This document shows, piece after piece, positions 6,378-7,869 of a DNA stretch of 7,869 bases (its first letter is position 1; each line of letters starts with the position of its first letter). The stretch lies in the NCBI GenBank assembly GCA_004195305.1, contig SDWN01000882.1:1-7869 (forward strand). Direction: 5' to 3'. This DNA comes from Neptunomonas sp. (GTDB lineage Bacteria; Pseudomonadota; Gammaproteobacteria; Pseudomonadales; Balneatricaceae). The notes beneath the pieces were generated by a model. That model ran no database searches. It was not told where the DNA came from and was given only the letters and a program-made list of their open reading frames with translations. The translations under genes were made by a program, and so were the position numbers.

Positions 6378-7577
6378 CTAAATCCTTTCCACCACCATGG
6401 CAATGCCCTGCCCCACGCCAATACACATGCTGCATAGCGCGTATTGGCCACCGCTACGCTGCAGTTGCCGCACCGCAGTCGTGACCAAACGTGCACCGCT
6501 CGCTCCCAACGGGTGACCCAAGGCGATCGCGCCACCTTGTGGATTGATACGTGGATCATCATCGGCCAAGCCCAACTGCCGGGCACAGGCCAGCGCCTGC
6601 GACGCAAAGGCCTCATTCAGCTCGATAATATCCATATCATCGATGCTCAATCCGAGTCGTTCAAGCAACTTGGTGGTTGCTGGAACCGGTCCGATCCCCA
6701 TAATCCGCGGCGGCACACCGGCCACTGCCATGCCCAACACACGGGCCTGAGGCGTAAGTCCGTGGCGGGCCACGCCCTCAGCCGAGGCCAGCAGCAGAGC
6801 AGCGGCGCCATCATTAATGCCCGAGGCATTGCCGGCGGTTATGCTGCCCTGATCAAACAGCGGCCGTAGTTGACCCAGTTTATCCAAGGTCGTCGCCCGC
6901 AAGTGCTCATCCTGGTCGACGATAACCGGATCACCTTTACGCTGGGGAATGCTCACCGGCACGATCTCTTCGGCCAAGCGACCATCTTCTTGCGCGGCGG
7001 CAGCTTTAATCTGGCTCCAGAGGGCGAAACGATCCTGGTCCTCACGACTGATGCCAAACTCTTCGGCGAGGTTTTGCGCCGTCCTGGGCATCACCTCGGT
7101 GCCATACTCCGCATCCAGCTTCTTGTTGATAAACCGCCAGCCCATGGTGGTGTCGAACAATTCCTGCGAACGTCCATAGGCGGATTCGGCCTTACCCATC
7201 ACGAAGGGCGCCCTAGACATACTCTCCACACCACCGGCGATCATCAGATCGGCCTCACCTGCCTTTATCGCTCGGGCCGCATCACCGACCGCATTAAGTC
7301 CGGATCCACACAGGCGGTTAACGGTAACCCCCGCCACGTCCTGCGGCAGCCCCGCCAGCAGCACACTCATCCGTGCCACGTTGCGGTTGTCTTCGCCAGA
7401 CTGATTGGCGCAGCCCAGCAACACGTCATCGACCTGACACCAGTCCACCTGGGGATTACGCGCCATCAACGCCTGCAGCGGGATAGCACCCAGATCATCA
7501 GCCCGCACCGGGGCCAGTCCCCCGCCATAACGGCCGATGGGGGTCCGGATCGCATCACAGATAAAAACGTCTTTCAT
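6378..7577 (-). CDS. pcaF: 3-oxoadipyl-CoA thiolase-type acyltransferase (PcaF/PaaJ family)
   Basis: A 399-residue thiolase that in its family cleaves 3-oxoadipyl-CoA with CoA to succinyl-CoA and acetyl-CoA, the last step of the beta-ketoadipate and phenylacetate routes. It begins MKDVFICDAIRTPIGRYGG. It carries C90 in NRLCGSGLNAVG, the branch marker CANQSGEDNRNVARMS, NEAF at 321-324, H355 in GHPLGASGARLV and C385 in CSMCIGVGQG. ATG 7577 is chosen because AAGGTG lies six bases ahead; GTG 7586 would add three residues. No other pca, paa or dca genes are visible, so the in vivo substrate may be another 3-oxoacyl-CoA and the symbol is a family label. It is 46 bases after a class III aminotransferase gene, which suggests joint transcription and a route that first removes an amino group and then cuts an acyl-CoA chain. 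Confidence 0.9.
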   Translation of the reverse strand: MKDVFICDAIRTPIGRYGGGLAPVRADDLGAIPLQALMARNPQVDWCQVDDVLLGCANQSGEDNRNVARMSVLLAGLPQDVAGVTVNRLCGSGLNAVGDAARAIKAGEADLMIAGGVESMSRAPFVMGKAESAYGRSQELFDTTMGWRFINKKLDAEYGTEVMPRTAQNLAEEFGISREDQDRFALWSQIKAAAAQEDGRLAEEIVPVSIPQRKGDPVIVDQDEHLRATTLDKLGQLRPLFDQGSITAGNASGINDGAAALLLASAEGVARHGLTPQARVLGMAVAGVPPRIMGIGPVPATTKLLERLGLSIDDMDIIELNEAFASQALACARQLGLADDDPRINPQGGAIALGHPLGASGARLVTTAVRQLQRSGGQYALCSMCIGVGQGIAMVVERI

Positions 7578-7583
7578 ACTCTT

Positions 7584-7589
7584 CACCTT
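7584..7589 (-). promoter_or_regulatory. Ribosome binding site that selects ATG 7577 of the thiolase
   Basis: AAGGTG on the minus strand ends six bases before ATG 7577. It overlaps the alternative GTG at 7586, which therefore has no site of its own. Confidence 0.55.
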
Positions 7590-7623
7590 GACCGGTTACC
7601 CGGCGCTGCCATTTCTTCGTTAT

Positions 7624-7869
7624 TCAACAGCCCAGTTGCTGTTTGATTTTACGCAAGCCACCCAGCATCACCTCACTGAGGATATCGATCTCTTTTTCGG
7701 TCATCGCCGTGGAGAGGGTAGCCGAGCAGGTGTTAATCATCATGATGCCGTTATCAAACAAGTGGTCCAGCAACACCCCGGTGGCACGGGATTCTGCGTC
7801 GGTGACAAAGGCCGCACGGTAGTTCTGAGGTGCTTCTGGCTTCATATGCACCCGAAACATGGAACCGCC
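7624..7869 (-). CDS. Class III aminotransferase, C-terminal part (partial at window end)
   Basis: The last 81 codons of a protein whose frame stays open through base 7869; the stop TAA is at 7624-7626. It reads GGSMFRVHMKPEAPQNYRAAF, then LLDHLFDNGIMMINTCSATLST, then MTEKEIDILSEVMLGGLRKI. This matches the C-terminal domain of glutamate-1-semialdehyde-aminotransferase-like class III enzymes: the GG-S-M-F-x-x-H/F strand, the L-x-x-x-L-x-x-x-G-[IV] helix, and the final helix after an S/T-x-x-[MH]-T-E-x-[DE]-I-D motif. Members move amino groups between amines, beta- or omega-amino acids and keto acids using PLP. The catalytic lysine lies outside the window, so activity and substrate cannot be judged. 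The ATG at 7860 is an internal methionine, not the start. It is the first visible gene of the minus-strand cluster. Confidence 0.8.
   Translation of the reverse strand, partial: GGSMFRVHMKPEAPQNYRAAFVTDAESRATGVLLDHLFDNGIMMINTCSATLSTAMTEKEIDILSEVMLGGLRKIKQQLGC

Noticed and set aside
6870..7646. 258-codon open frame on the plus strand across the second thiolase
   Set aside because: It is antisense to the conserved PcaF-type gene, has no recognisable domain and no good start context.
1..7869. CRISPR arrays, tRNA, rRNA, riboswitches and origins of replication
   Set aside because: No regularly spaced repeats, no cloverleaf or rRNA-like stretches, no recognisable aptamer and no cluster of DnaA-box-like sites were seen.

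Overview
The window looks like chromosomal DNA of a free-living, metabolically versatile gammaproteobacterium, possibly an Oceanospirillales- or Pseudomonas-like marine or soil organism. The evidence is the mix of a pantothenate gene, a PhaA-type thiolase, a PcaF/PaaJ-type thiolase, a Cache-GGDEF cyclic-di-GMP enzyme and gammaproteobacterial-type mobile debris. The genus cannot be read from the sequence.

Layout. (1) Positions 1-1643, plus strand: the 3' end of panC (pantothenate synthesis), then a complete acetyl-CoA acetyltransferase (phaA/atoB type) closed by a strong intrinsic terminator. (2) Positions 1644-2390: a scrap yard of mobile DNA. It holds a 139-bp MITE-like element with 16-bp inverted ends and a 4-bp CTAA target duplication, inserted into one copy of an 11-bp direct repeat. 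Next to it is a decayed tyrosine-recombinase gene that appears to have lost its middle by deletion between two similar 'PEE' segments. (3) Positions 2390-3856, plus strand: a membrane diguanylate cyclase with a periplasmic Cache-like sensor and intact GGEEF and I-site. (4) Positions 3857-4191: a convergent intergenic stretch with no confident gene. (5) Positions 4192-7869, minus strand: four genes reading right to left, namely the C-terminus of a class III aminotransferase, a 3-oxoadipyl-CoA-type thiolase, a fold-type-I aminotransferase with a TTG start, and a PdxH-family flavoenzyme. Spacing is 46, 124 and 82 bases, so at least the first two and the last two could be co-transcribed.

The most interesting point is the PdxH-family protein. 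Against the E. coli enzyme (recalled from memory) it aligns without gaps. It keeps every FMN-binding residue I can place but has changed five of the six core pyridoxal-phosphate contacts, and the signature RLHDR reads HVNDR. With an aminotransferase directly upstream and a second aminotransferase plus a beta-ketothiolase further upstream, this suggests either a drifted PLP-supply enzyme or a re-purposed flavin oxidase working in an amino-group/acyl-CoA pathway. The minus-strand cluster is the best candidate here for an undescribed pathway, but the sequence alone does not fix its substrate.
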